DNA of 64,000 bases from Phallusia mammillata (lineage: Eukaryota; Chordata; Ascidiacea; Phlebobranchia; Ascidiidae): NCBI GenBank assembly GCA_003260075.1, contig QLIY01000319.1, forward strand, positions 21,338 to 85,337, written 5' to 3'. Position 1 is the stretch's first letter, and every line of letters begins with the position of its first letter. This document shows positions 13,040 through 24,469 of this stretch, one piece after another. The position numbers and the translations under genes were made by a program. The notes beneath the pieces are model-generated. The model saw only the letters and a list, made by a program, of their open reading frames with translations. It was not told where the DNA came from and did no database searches.

Positions 13040-13970
13040 GGCATCAAATCCCACTCAATTTTTGCCATATCACTAACTATGGTGCTTCTTATTTTTAATC
13101 TTTAACCTTGTCTTTCAAATATATTTGCAGCGCCTCAAGCACAAGAAAAATAAAGGCAATTCGAAACCCACAATTCGTAATTTATAAAAACGCTGTCGTA
13201 ATTTATACAAAAACACGCTAAAACATGATATGACCTGTTACAACAAAACTTTATATCTGATTTGTATGAAAAAGTATAAAAAAATGTCTGTTTGTGCCCA
13301 TTACTTATATTCAAACCCATAAACTAAAAATAAATTTTAGTGTGAGCAAAGGCGATTAACTGCAAAAAAGAAATCTACTGAAAAAAAATAAAAACTGTCC
13401 GCTTGCAACAGGCTAAACAAAAATAAAACAAACGACGCACTAACCAATCAACTCAACATTGCTGATAAAACCAACATATTAAATAACACCAAAAAAAATT
13501 TTATTGTACGACCTGTTCCATTTAGTTGTAAAAACATAGGATATAAACTCTTACTTAGTATAAGCAATTTCCCACTTTAGTTCCAGATTGCTTAAACATC
13601 CGTTTCCATATCCAAACAAAACAGCTTGCAGGAAACAGAAACATTACATACAGTATTTCATCAAGGCTACAACACTTTATTCCAAATAAGTTATAATTAT
13701 TACAGTTTGTTACAGTTGCATTCTCTGCAGAGATATAATATCCAGTGTAACAATAAGACTACAACTCGCTAAATCAGCTACAATCAGTAAAAGATCAGTT
13801 GTTGTTGTGTTATCTGGTTGCAGATATCCGTAATAATATCAACAAACAACACCTTTTAATGCACACAAGAGGTTACTGCAGCTCTCTGGGTCACTGCTAA
13901 ACTAATGTAATACAACCTAGAACTGAGTGCGCACCTTTGGCAGATTTCCTGCCTGCAGCTGAAACGGAAG
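13040..13970. repeat. Duplicated 3'-flank block, copy 2
   Basis: Matches 11430-12420 with many small differences, so the duplication is old. It lies directly downstream of the minus-strand lectin gene that ends at 14284. Confidence 0.65.
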
Positions 13971-14283
13971 AAAAAAATCTGCTGGAAGGCAAATTGGGTC
14001 AAAGGTTGCCGGTTTGGCTGCGTGCAGTTAATTGTGCTCGCAAGTTGCGGATCGAGTAGCAATGGAAAATTAACATAAAAATTACAAACAAGCATTTACA
14101 TCAGGTTACGCATGGTAACAGCAAGATATATGGCACAACAAGTACAAAATATCGAATACTAATGTGAGTAAAAAACGATTATAAAATATTATTTCAATTT
14201 TAATTCACTTCATGCATTACCGTTACACAAAATGAAATTTCTTTAAGGCTAAAAACTAAAATGTTCAAATGCATTGTTTGCAG

Positions 14284-16392
14284 CTAGTTCAATATTCTCT
14301 CACAGATGGCGAGTGCATATTGTGTACACCAACCGTCGTCCATCTGGAAGTTTAAACTCGGATACAGCCATGCACAATCTTGACCTGAACCGAAGCCTGA
14401 ACCGTAGTTGTCAGGTTGACCGATTGCAAAATCGGTATTGTTAGTTGTCATGGCAACGCCATCAACATATTTCCAAACCCCTTCTTGGTCGGGGGGGGGG
14501 GGGTATGACAAGCCAATCCAGTATATCGAACCGGGGCGTAGCAGATTGTCAATAATCGAGCTTGAAAATAGTGGAGATAATTGCTAGAGTCACAATAAGG
14601 TTATAAATAAACTATGTGGTGGCTAGCAGACAACGTGAATTAAACCATATTTAGTAGCCCGAAATTTTTTTTCTTCAAAGATGTTAATGAGGCTGGTAGT
14701 AGTAAAACATGGTAATATTATTTAGTCACCCAGGTTGAGTTTAAAATATATGTAATGTAACACGTATTTGTTGAAATATATTTACAAATAGGTTTAAAGT
14801 GTTATGCTTAAATGAAAAAATATCTTTGCAATAGGTCTTATGTTGGGCTCACGTCCGACTCCTAAAGGCTAAACCTGTCATATACTTGCGGACAGTTGCG
14901 TTTCTCATTCCCCAGGCTGCCAAATCTCCACCAATTGACTGACAATATATTCTTGCGTACCCCCAAATTCTTGCTGTTGTCATAATCACGTGGTAAAGCT
15001 CTAAAACAGAACATATAATTACTAAAAAATCATCTGGATTTTTAAATTCTCCAATATCTTTCGAAATACCTTGCTCACAGTGCTCTCCTTTGTAAAACAT
15101 TTTACAGGAACAGTTGTAGCCGGTTATTGTGTCCAGACAAGTTCCATTATTTTTGCAGAGACCGTCGTTAGCCGAGCAAAAGTTGGCCTCTGAAAATTTG
15201 TAAACTTGAAAGTCCAAAAAATTCACACAACAGGGAATGGGTTCGGATTTTAACGTTATAAACAAACTTTTATGTTTTGCAATTTAGCTTACCGAAGAGC
15301 CACATGACTGACTGGAAACGCCGTTTTTAGTTGAACTATCATATGAGGTTTGTTCTTCATCAGAATAAAAGGTAACCGCTCCTCCGCTTTCTGCAAGGAA
15401 TAACGAAGGCTTACCATTTTCGAAGATGTTGTTATAAGCAAGTCAGGGTAACCAGACCTTTCAAAACCCCTGCGTGAATAGCAGCCGCACATATAGACGA
15501 ATTGCTGTTGTAGAATTTTGTCCCACACACGTAATTGGAATGACAACCAGAAGGACAATCGACACCAGTGACAGAAAATTCCGAGTTTCCGTTTGTGCTG
15601 CATTTCACTACGCAGAAAAACTAAAAACTAGTTTTTTTTGTATTGGTTGAGCAATATACAAACGTGTCATACTTTGAAAGGAGTAGGTGAATGAAGCAGA
15701 AAAGCATGTTTCGCTGGTTACTCCGTACCTTTTGGTGCCTTCGTACTTGGAAAGTGGATCACTTTTGAACACCTCAAAGTACCCTCCAACTTCTAAACGA
15801 CAAACAAGCGCTTCTACGAAAACTAACCAGGTTTGTTTGGTACTTGGTGCAAAAAAGTCTTTTATTGCAGTTCTAACACTAGGAGGAGATATTTTATTTA
15901 TGAATATTACAATGATTAGTTAGATAAACTGTAGGTCAATGGGATACAGTACCAAGAGAACCAATCGAATTTGAAAGTTGAATTTCTTTTAAACTTATAT
16001 AAACATTAACAAATACCTATAGTGACAAAGCGCAAGTAAAAATACTACTTTATCAAATTACGTGACTCACTATCTATCAGTCCAGCGTGCATCGCAGCAA
16101 GACACAGAGGACCGCTGGCATAGTCGTCAGTCCCACATAAATCTGAATGTTGCATCCAACAGCCGCCGGGACAAATTACTTTTGTGATGGAGTGTTGCAA
16201 ATCCGACAGTTTTGTACCGCATTTGGCTAGATTAAACAACATTTGTCAGATTTGGTTAGTTTTGCTGAATTGTCTTTATTAAGTGACTACCAAATATATA
16301 CATGTGCATTAGTTACCTTCCATTGCTTCGCAAGTTTGTAAGGCAGCCATCATGGTAACATAGAGTTTCAAACAATTTAATAACAACATCAT
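14284..16392 (-). CDS. Secreted LCCL-LCCL-EGF-C-type lectin gene (QPD type), frame doubtful
   Basis: Exons from the 5' end: 16392-16317 (signal peptide starting MMLLLNCLKL), 16226-16071, 15789-15673 (first LCCL domain), 15607-15458, 15390-15293 (second LCCL), 15189-15070 (one EGF), 15000-14886, 14560-14284 (lectin domain). The LCCL domains show CPGGCW...AAMHAG and CPSGCH...AAIHAG. The lectin carries QPD, the galactose-type motif, where its neighbours have EPN. A run of 13 C lies in frame and adds four prolines after the WIGLS strand. Problem: exon 15390-15293 ends in phase 0 at its only good donor, while the EGF exon must be entered in phase 1, so direct splicing runs into a stop. Either a small exon is missing from my model or the gene is disabled. 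This copy has a single EGF, the fewest in the cluster. Confidence 0.65.
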
Positions 16393-17692
16393 GGCGTTTA
16401 AATCTAGCAATGAATTACTAACCAAAGCAATAGTATAATTTACATATATTTGACGGTGTTGTTTCGCTATCCTGGAATTTTTGCTAAAAACTTTTCAACA
16501 GATAAAACTGTTTGATATTTTGTAGGAATCAATTCAATGATAACTCAGTGTAGCTAATATGTCAAACTGTGACTGTAGAACCAACTAAAACTTCAAAGCC
16601 TTCACTTGAGCTTGTAAACTAAACCAAGAGAACTCATAACGATCCACGCGAAAGTGTTATTGTAATTGCGAATTAGACGCTGTGTCATACACTCACGCGT
16701 CATGCGATGACTAATCTAAAAAAGCAGGAATCTTGGGTGACATCACAACGTAAACTGTATGTTTCAAATGATGATAGCTGTTATGGAAATGACGAACAAA
16801 CTGACACGGAAACAACCATGAACAGACCAAAGTGTTTGAAACAAAGGTAGAATGTTTAAAGGGGTAAATTATTTCCTTCCTTGTTCAAATTAAACCATGC
16901 AATCAGATAAGACATATATGAACAGCTGGGGTCAGCCATGAAGCGTCGATGTAGCCCAGCAGCGATCACGTCTCACGCACATTTTTTAGATTGCTTTAAA
17001 CGTCCGTTTCCAACTATATGAGGCAGCTTTCAGGAAACACTACACACAGCATTTCATTAGGGATGCAGCACCGTATACCGATAATAGTGCCCAGTAGGTT
17101 CATATAGCATTCTGGCTTTATGTAATATAATATCCAATATTAAATAACGTCTACAACACGTCGAACCAGCTACAATCAGTACAAATAAGTTGTTATATGG
17201 TTAACTAAAAACAAAATATCTAAAATAACATTTGCAAGCTACACCTTTTAACACACACAATAGGTTACATCAGTTATCAGGCTCATATATTGCAAAACAA
17301 ACTTAACAGTTAGCTAAAACAGCGTGGGCACCTGAAGCACGTGTTGTGCTTGCGGCTGATTAAACGAAACGTAAAACAAGTTTGCCAGAAACCGAATCAA
17401 TTGGCAAAAACGCTGCCATTCAGACTGCGGATGGTGAATTACATATGACAAGGTGTAAACGTAACGGTTTTATGTATAAAGTGAGATTGAAAAAATACAA
17501 AATACATCTGTAATCTAAATGTTGCTTTCAGTAAAAATAACGAGTATTTGAAACGAGGGCAGATTGTTCAAAATTATGTTTTTATTATTATTACTTAAAC
17601 GTACATAGCGGCGTTTTACTACATGGTGCTATATAGTTGATAAGTTTACTTGACTACGCTTTACTGGGGGAGCTATAGTTACTTTTGTATAG
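16393..17692. repeat. Intergenic; contains third copy of the 3'-flank block
   Basis: About 16985-17385 matches the ends of the blocks at 12.0-12.42 and 13.56-13.96 kb (shared GTGCTTGCGGCTGATTAAAC and CATTTCAT followed by GGATGCAGCAC or close variants). Nothing coding is supported. Confidence 0.6.
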
Positions 17693-20600
17693 TTAATTTA
17701 AGGTTCTTTCACAGATAGCACGGTAGTTTTGACCACAATCTTCGTCGTCCATTTGATAGTTTTCCTCCTGCCACAATCTCGCGCAATCCTGACCGCCTTT
17801 CGAGTCGTTCGGCTCGCCATCAGCGAAATCGGTGTTGGCGTTTGTCCTTTTAACGCCGTCAACATATTTCCAAACTCCTTCCCGATCGATGTCGGATAAA
17901 CCGATCCAGTAGTGGACATCGGGACCGGGACGTAACGAATTTCTGATAATCGAGCTAAAAAAACGTTACTTTTATATTCCTGCATTCGAAGGTAAAAGAT
18001 GGTATTTTTCTGTCATATTACGTACGAACTGCAAGCACAAAATAAATCTGAAAGTATAAATCACAGAACACCAGACCCATTGAAAGCGTTATACCGAACC
18101 AGCCGGCCACTTAGCATTCCCATATGGCAAGGCGTATTTAAAAAAATTAGGTTAAATACAAATTCGGAGCAAAACGTATCATGTTTAAAAAAGAAATGGC
18201 ACAAAAATTGTACAAATTACTAATATATTTAGGGCCTCAATAAAAATACTCGTATATTCCTGGGTTTACTAAAGCCTTGTATCGTTTTTTCAACTTGTTG
18301 TTCAATTCAGAAGAGTTTCTCAAGAAAAGTCTGCCAAGTGCGTCAGAGATGGTAGCAACTAATACAAGTCGGTTTACTAATCCCCCTGATTGTGCGTGGT
18401 AAGGGGCCGCCGATATCTAGATCAACATACTTGCGAGTCGACGAATCTCTCATGCCCCAAGTGGCGAGATCTCCACCGATTGACTGACAATATGATCTTG
18501 ATTGAGCCCAAGTCCTTGTAGTGGTCGTCAATTGATGATCTTGATGCACTGTCAGTAGATAAGTAGTTTTATTCGACCAATAGCCGTTCTATATCACAGT
18601 TTTTGTATGACAAGCTACATTGAACCGAAAAACGATCAATGCAAAAACTTTTTTTTTTAACTTACTAAAATCTACATCTAAAATACGTTTCAAAAAAGCT
18701 TTAAAGAATACCTGTCTCACAGTTGTTTCCCGTGTACCAGACTGTACAAGAACATCTGTATCCAGTGCTGGTATCTGCACATGTGCCGCTGTTCTGGCAA
18801 AGACCAGGGTTGGAGGCACAAAAATTTGGTGCTAAAAGTAGGGAGTGCTCATTATAAAAAAGATGCCAAACGGAAAAAAAATACGCTTACTGCATTGCCT
18901 TCCATCTCCTTGGTAGTTTGCGTTGCAAGAGCATTGAAAACTACCCACAGTGTTGATACAAGTTGCGTATTGATGACAGTTGTGTGTTCCACTCGTACAT
19001 TCGTCGACGTCTGATCATTTAAAACACTTTCCAATTTGTACTCATATATATAACTTATTTTTGTTTAGCGCCAATTGTACCTGTTTCGCAATGCAGACCA
19101 ACATAACCGCCAAGACATGAGCAACTGTAGCTCACATCGTTATCCAAGCATGTTCCCCCGTTTCGACAAATTTCGTTATTTTGCGCACAGAAGTCAGGCA
19201 CTGAAAAAGTACAGCAATATTCACGGGTTAACTTCATCACAAAAGTAAAGCAAAAACGATTTTACCGCATTGTGTTCCATCTCCAGTGTAGTTTGCGTTG
19301 CAAGAACACTGAAAACTACCCGCTGTGTTGATACAAGTTGCACGTTGATGACAGTTGTGTGTTCCACTCATACATTCGTCGATGTCTGATCATAAAAACG
19401 TTCCAATTATGTTGCATGATTATAGGATTAAGCTTTGTTGCCACCACTGGTACCTGTTTCGCAATGCAGACCGACATAACCGATGAGGCATGAGCAACTG
19501 TAGCTCACATTGTTATCCAAGCATGTTTCCCCGTTTTGACAAATTTCGTTATTTTGCGCACAGAAGTCAGGCGCTGCAGAAATACAGTAATGTTCACGGG
19601 TTAGCTTCAACACAAAACATAAAATAAAACAATTTTCACCGCATTGCCGTCCATCTCCTGTGTAGTTTGCGTTGCAAAAACATAGGAAACTACCCGCTGT
19701 ATTGGTACATGTTGCGTGTTGATGACAGTTGTGTGTTCCACTCGTACATTCGTCGATGTCTGTACAAATAAACATTGGAATATATATACGTTATCTTTAT
19801 TGTGTTTAGAACCTTGAATTTACCAGTTTCGCAATGTTGGTCAGTGTAGCCATCAAGACACGAACAGTTGTAAGTGATGTCGGTATCAAGGCACGTTGCT
19901 CCATTTCGACAAATTCCGATATTTTGCGTGCAATAGTCAGGAACTAAAACATATGAAATTCTCAGTTGAAATAACCATCAAGTGTACAAATATCATTTTG
20001 AAAAGTTGAGAATGAAATAAAACTGTCAATTACCGCATTGCCTGCCATTTCCTGTGTAGTTGGCGTTGCATGAACATTGGAAACTACCCACTGTGTTATT
20101 GCAAGTTGCGTAGTGATGGCAGTTGTGTGATCGAGTCGTGCATTCGTCGATATCTAGGTTAACATTGTGTACTTAATGTTCTGCGTACAACAGTGAGAAT
20201 TAATATGCTTACCAATTTCACAGTCCTCTCCTTTGGTCCCTGGTAGACAGGAACAGAATTCTGCATTGATTCCCGACAAACATTGACCTTCGTTTTGACA
20301 GCTTCGCAAACAAGTGTTTTCCTCTGAAAAAAAAGAATGTATAAGCCTACAACTACTTTGTGGTACTTAGTATTGTCAGTTTAAAACTGTACACAACTGC
20401 GTTTTGGCACTTAGTGTTGTAGCGTTGTGTAGTAATTAAGCCAGTCAATAATATTTGTAAATAAAAGGGTAAAAAATCAAATCCACAAAACATACCAACA
20501 AAGTAAAATGAACTGCGTAAAATTTCACAAAACTGCGTCTCTTTGCTTTCACGCAAGTAAAAGGTCACCGCACCTCCGCTATCTGAAACAAATAAAGTTC

Positions 20601-21528
20601 GACTTTTTGGAAAACAAGCAAAAATAACCTTCGTACCAGTCAAAATTTCTGCATGGATTGCAGCCGCACACACAGACGAATTGCTGTTGTAGAAATTTAT
20701 ACCACACACAAAGTTGGAACGACAACCAGAAGGACAATCAACATCAGTCACTGAAAATTCCGAGTTTCCCTTTGTGCTGCATTTCACTAAGCACAAAAAA
20801 AAATTTGGTAATTGCTTTGAAATGCATACGAAGTTCTTACTTTGAAATGAATATGTGTTTGTGGCAGAATCACATGATTTGCTGGTTACGCCAAATCTTG
20901 TTGTGCCTTTGTATTCGGCCAGTGCGTCGCTTTTAAACACTTCAAAATACCCTCCTTCGCCTGGAAAATAATTTTAACACTAATCGAAGTCGTATTTGTT
21001 TTTATTTGCAAAAATACAAACTTTGCACGTTGCAAGTTAATGTACGGGTTCACTGTGGGCTGCGTTGTGGTCAAATGAGACAACTTACGGTCCATCAGTC
21101 CAGCGTGCATCGCAGCAAGACACAGAGGACCGCTGGCGTAGTCGTCAGTCCCACATAAATCAGAACGTTGCATCCAACAGCCGCCGGGACAAATCACTTT
21201 CGTGATCGAGTGTTGGGGGGGGGGAGTGTCGCATGAGGCTAAACACAAATTGTTTTTTTTTTCTGTTTATCCTGCCACATGTATATACTTTGTAATAAAA
21301 TGTTACATTAGAATTTTTACAGTGTAATTTTGACAACTCGCGTGTACTGTAAAAACGTGCCTTCATGCAGAAACAATAACTGATGTTGTCATAGTAGGTT
21401 AAATATGAGAAGAAACGGTGTTACTTGTATTCAGTTGTACCTTGCAGGGATACACTTCCTTGAAAATACGAGAAAATCCACACCAGCAAAACGTTAAAAC
21501 CAATAATCCAGTTCAGTGACTTATCCAT
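17693..21528 (-). CDS. Secreted LCCL-LCCL-EGF(9)-C-type lectin protein
   Basis: Sixteen exons from the 5' end: 21528-21441, 21238-21089, 20960-20841, 20786-20637, 20582-20496, 20323-20213, then eight 120-base EGF exons (20153, 19943, 19759, 19573, 19385, 19200, 19010, 18831 as upper ends), 18548-18431, 17954-17693. The spliced frame is open: 681 residues. Residues 1-29 signal peptide ([11 protein letters not shown]), 30-119 and 120-198 LCCL domains, 199-555 nine EGF modules in which DIDEC/DVDEC calcium-binding ones alternate with others, 556-681 C-type lectin domain with EPN and the YQMDD strand. No membrane helix follows, so it should be secreted. LCCL domains occur in Limulus factor C and cochlin; a recognition or matrix role is inference. 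In the first LCCL exon a run of ten C replaces the usual KLSDLK segment in frame. Confidence 0.85.
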
Positions 21529-24469
21529 TATGAAAATTCTGTAGTCTCAAAGTTATTATGAGCGTATAGTAGCCTGAAGACTTCCTAAAATATGAAAGGT
21601 CACTTTTGTCACATGAGTTGCTAATCAAAAAGTTCGTAAACAAGTCGGTAGGTTAACCAAACTCGGAGTTTATAAATCAAATCATTTTTGCCTAAACACA
21701 AAGAAATACTAGAACATCGCGGCATTTTAAAGAAATTTCCAGTTCCTCAAGTTAATTTACATCTAACAATTTTTGCAGTACGCCAAATACCTCAATACCG
21801 CTGAAATGCGACTAAATAACAGACAAACGATTCTTAAGTGGGCATATAATGGGTTAATTACGTCTGACCAATTTGGTAAATCTTACTTCGGGTCAAAGAG
21901 TTAAATACCTTTTTATGGGTCATGGACCTTCTACTTTTGTCTACATATAAATGACAGTTAGCAGTTGGTTAAATTCAGAGCAGTGCATTTTCTATCCAAA
22001 TGTCAGATAAATTGTTAACGAAATGGGGCAACTCTATCAGTCATACTTAAATTCCTAACTCTATTAGTCACAAATTTGACACTGCTGTTCTGTGTGCTAT
22101 GGGGCCACAATGCTATAAATATATTGTAATAAATATGTTTGCACAAACATTAACAAGTTGCATTGTTAAAAACGGTAGAATGTTGTTTGAAATTTTTATT
22201 TTCCATATATTTTGCAAAAAAATAATAATTGAGATCTAAGTTACCTAAATCGAAGAACGGACAAACAAGCTAAAAACATAATTACAATTAGAGTAAAACA
22301 TTTTGATACTGTTATCTTGCATTGACATACATAATCAATAATGTAGTGAAATAAGCAAATTAAGATGTATTCCACTTGACGATATTTCAGTGAAAACATT
22401 TGTATTGATGAGTTTTCCCGAAGTTAAAATTTTGAAGTTAATTTAGCAAGGCATCAACTAAAGCATTTAATTGTGTTTCATGTTCATTTAGTTTGATGTA
22501 ATGGTGACAAACGAGGTCAAGTTCCGGCTCTTACGTATGCTCACAAACACCTAACACAGTGATTCCCAAACTTTTTCATTATTTAGTCAAAACGGTCCCT
22601 TTGCCCTTATTTCGAGGGCTCGCGGTCCTTAAGCTGGAATGTGTATTTCAAAAAAACGAAAGTTGATTGCAGGATTTTCGCTATGCAAAATTGCGCATAA
22701 TAATGATCTAAACACTATTGTTTAGCAAATGGAGACAGTCGATTTCTCAATTCTGTTGATTTAAACTTATTCAGTGGCACAAACTGACGCTAAATAAGAT
22801 TATGGAATTACTTTACCCGCTTCGCGGTCCCCCCAAAATCGCCTCACGGACCCCTAAAGGACCGCGGACCCCAGTTTGGGAACCGCTGACCTAACAGATA
22901 AATAAGTCGAATCGGCAAGTACTGAAAAGAACCTAACCGAACAAATGAAGTGAAGTGCCAATAAGTTACGCAAGAACCTTATATGGTTAATGACTTCATT
23001 CAATGCATATAGAGTTCATCTGACACATTTACGGTGATATATTTAAGTTTCAACAATGATTTAGCAGAAATATGAATAACCGAGAAAAAAAGAAAAACGA
23101 TTTTGTCATTGGTAAACTTTTGTTATAATTTAAGGTCAGGCCCAAGAACGAGGGGTGAAGCCAATTAGAAACAGGGCAGTAATAGCAAAGTTTATAATTG
23201 AAACAGGAAATTACGCAGTAGTTTTTTATTGTTGCTTTGAATCTGCAAAGTATAGCTGCTGTATGACAAGAATAGTTGGCTATTTTCATACAATTGTAAA
23301 CCCACCCAGTGTAACTATTGTTTGAATGAGGGTCAGAACATATAGCGCACCATCACATTTTTTTTGTTCTCAGGGGCCTTGCTTGCGGCCAAAAACGCCT
23401 TTGGAGGCGTAAGGTGCCGCAAGCACCAAGCAACACATTAACTTACTTTGTTACTGTTTAGAATGCCTTCCAGTGAGTTTTTCTTCCAATTTGGTCTGCT
23501 GGTTTGTAAACAATGATAAAAATGCAGAAACAATTGCTAATTGTGTGAAAGACATTTTTTCAATAAGAAAACATATGTTACTGTGTTAAAGACACAAATA
23601 CAATAAAATCAGCTGCAGTTATAGTAGGCCAGAGCAAAATTACATCTGCCAAAATAAAAGCTGTTTCTGAACATATTGTGTTCTGGCAAAATGCCTCCTT
23701 AAACTATTTAGCATCATCAGCTTAACAAATAGACTAGGGCATACAAAGCTCAGGTATTCTCACAACGAACTCCAAGCTTCAGAACGTCCTACCAAACCTG
23801 TATCCTTTTAAAGCTTTAGCTGTGCCCGAACTGCCTTTTAACTCTGTCGAATCAAACATCAAGAAAAGCAGGGACCGCACGCACTTTATATTCCCCGAGA
23901 GCGTTTATCCTCAAAGCAGCTGCTTGATCATGTAAGCAACGTATGAAAAGGAAATAACTAAAATTTTATGCTGCCGTTTTATCTGCGCGTGTGTAAATTG
24001 CCCGAAAACATTTAAGCTAACTATTTATTATGTTTGAACAAACTTGCCTTGTGTTTTTCGGGTAAAGTATATTTAAGTGTTAACCTGCATAGAGACAAAA
24101 TACCGTAACTTTTGCGGCTAAAGACGCCATGTTTGGTGGAAATTAAGAAGCTCTATTTTGACGAGAAGATCACGGGACTTTTAAAGCGCACAAGTGTAAA
24201 CCTTCTTTCGCGTTTAAATCACAATGGCTAACTTTGCAAAAATAAGAATCAAAGGTGGTAGCAAATGTGTATTTTACGTTAAATACTGTGTTTATATTAA
24301 AGTTATATTTTGTGTTGCACATTTTGGCAAAAAATGCAAAAATATTATGCCACAAAAAGTTTTTCGATTTATGACAAATTTGATCACTACATTTTTACAG
24401 ACAAGCACAAAAAGACATTTGCAACTGTAGATATAATTCCGAAAAAAAGACGTTCGTCGTTAGTCAAAA
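21529..24469. other. Intergenic flank shared with the second duplication unit
   Basis: No coding exons are supported. Much of it is paralogous to the stretch left of 36486 (for example 24060-24300 matches 35770-36000, and 23340-23480 matches about 33055-33200). It holds the hAT element at 22557-22888. Confidence 0.65.
22557..22888. mobile_element. Non-autonomous hAT element, 332 bases
   Basis: Begins CAGTGATTCCCAAACT and ends AGTTTGGGAACCGCTG (inverted repeats) with a perfect 8-base target duplication ACCTAACA at 22549-22556 and 22889-22896. The duplicated flank at about 32580-32600 lacks it, giving an empty site. Its interior resembles the element at 28332-28697. Confidence 0.9.

Larger units (their letters stand above)
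10194..14283. other. Intergenic region of old repeats
   Basis: No coding exons are supported. The region holds an internal duplication (listed separately) and, near 11153-11205, what looks like one end of a hAT element (ends GAGAACCACTG) whose partner end I could not find. Confidence 0.5.

Noticed and set aside
17698..17985. 95-codon minus-strand frame rich in R and K
   Set aside because: Alternate frame of the real lectin exon 17954-17693.
20353..20940. 195-codon minus-strand frame as a single protein
   Set aside because: It reads through introns; splice sites divide it into the exons 20786-20637 and others of the LCCL gene.
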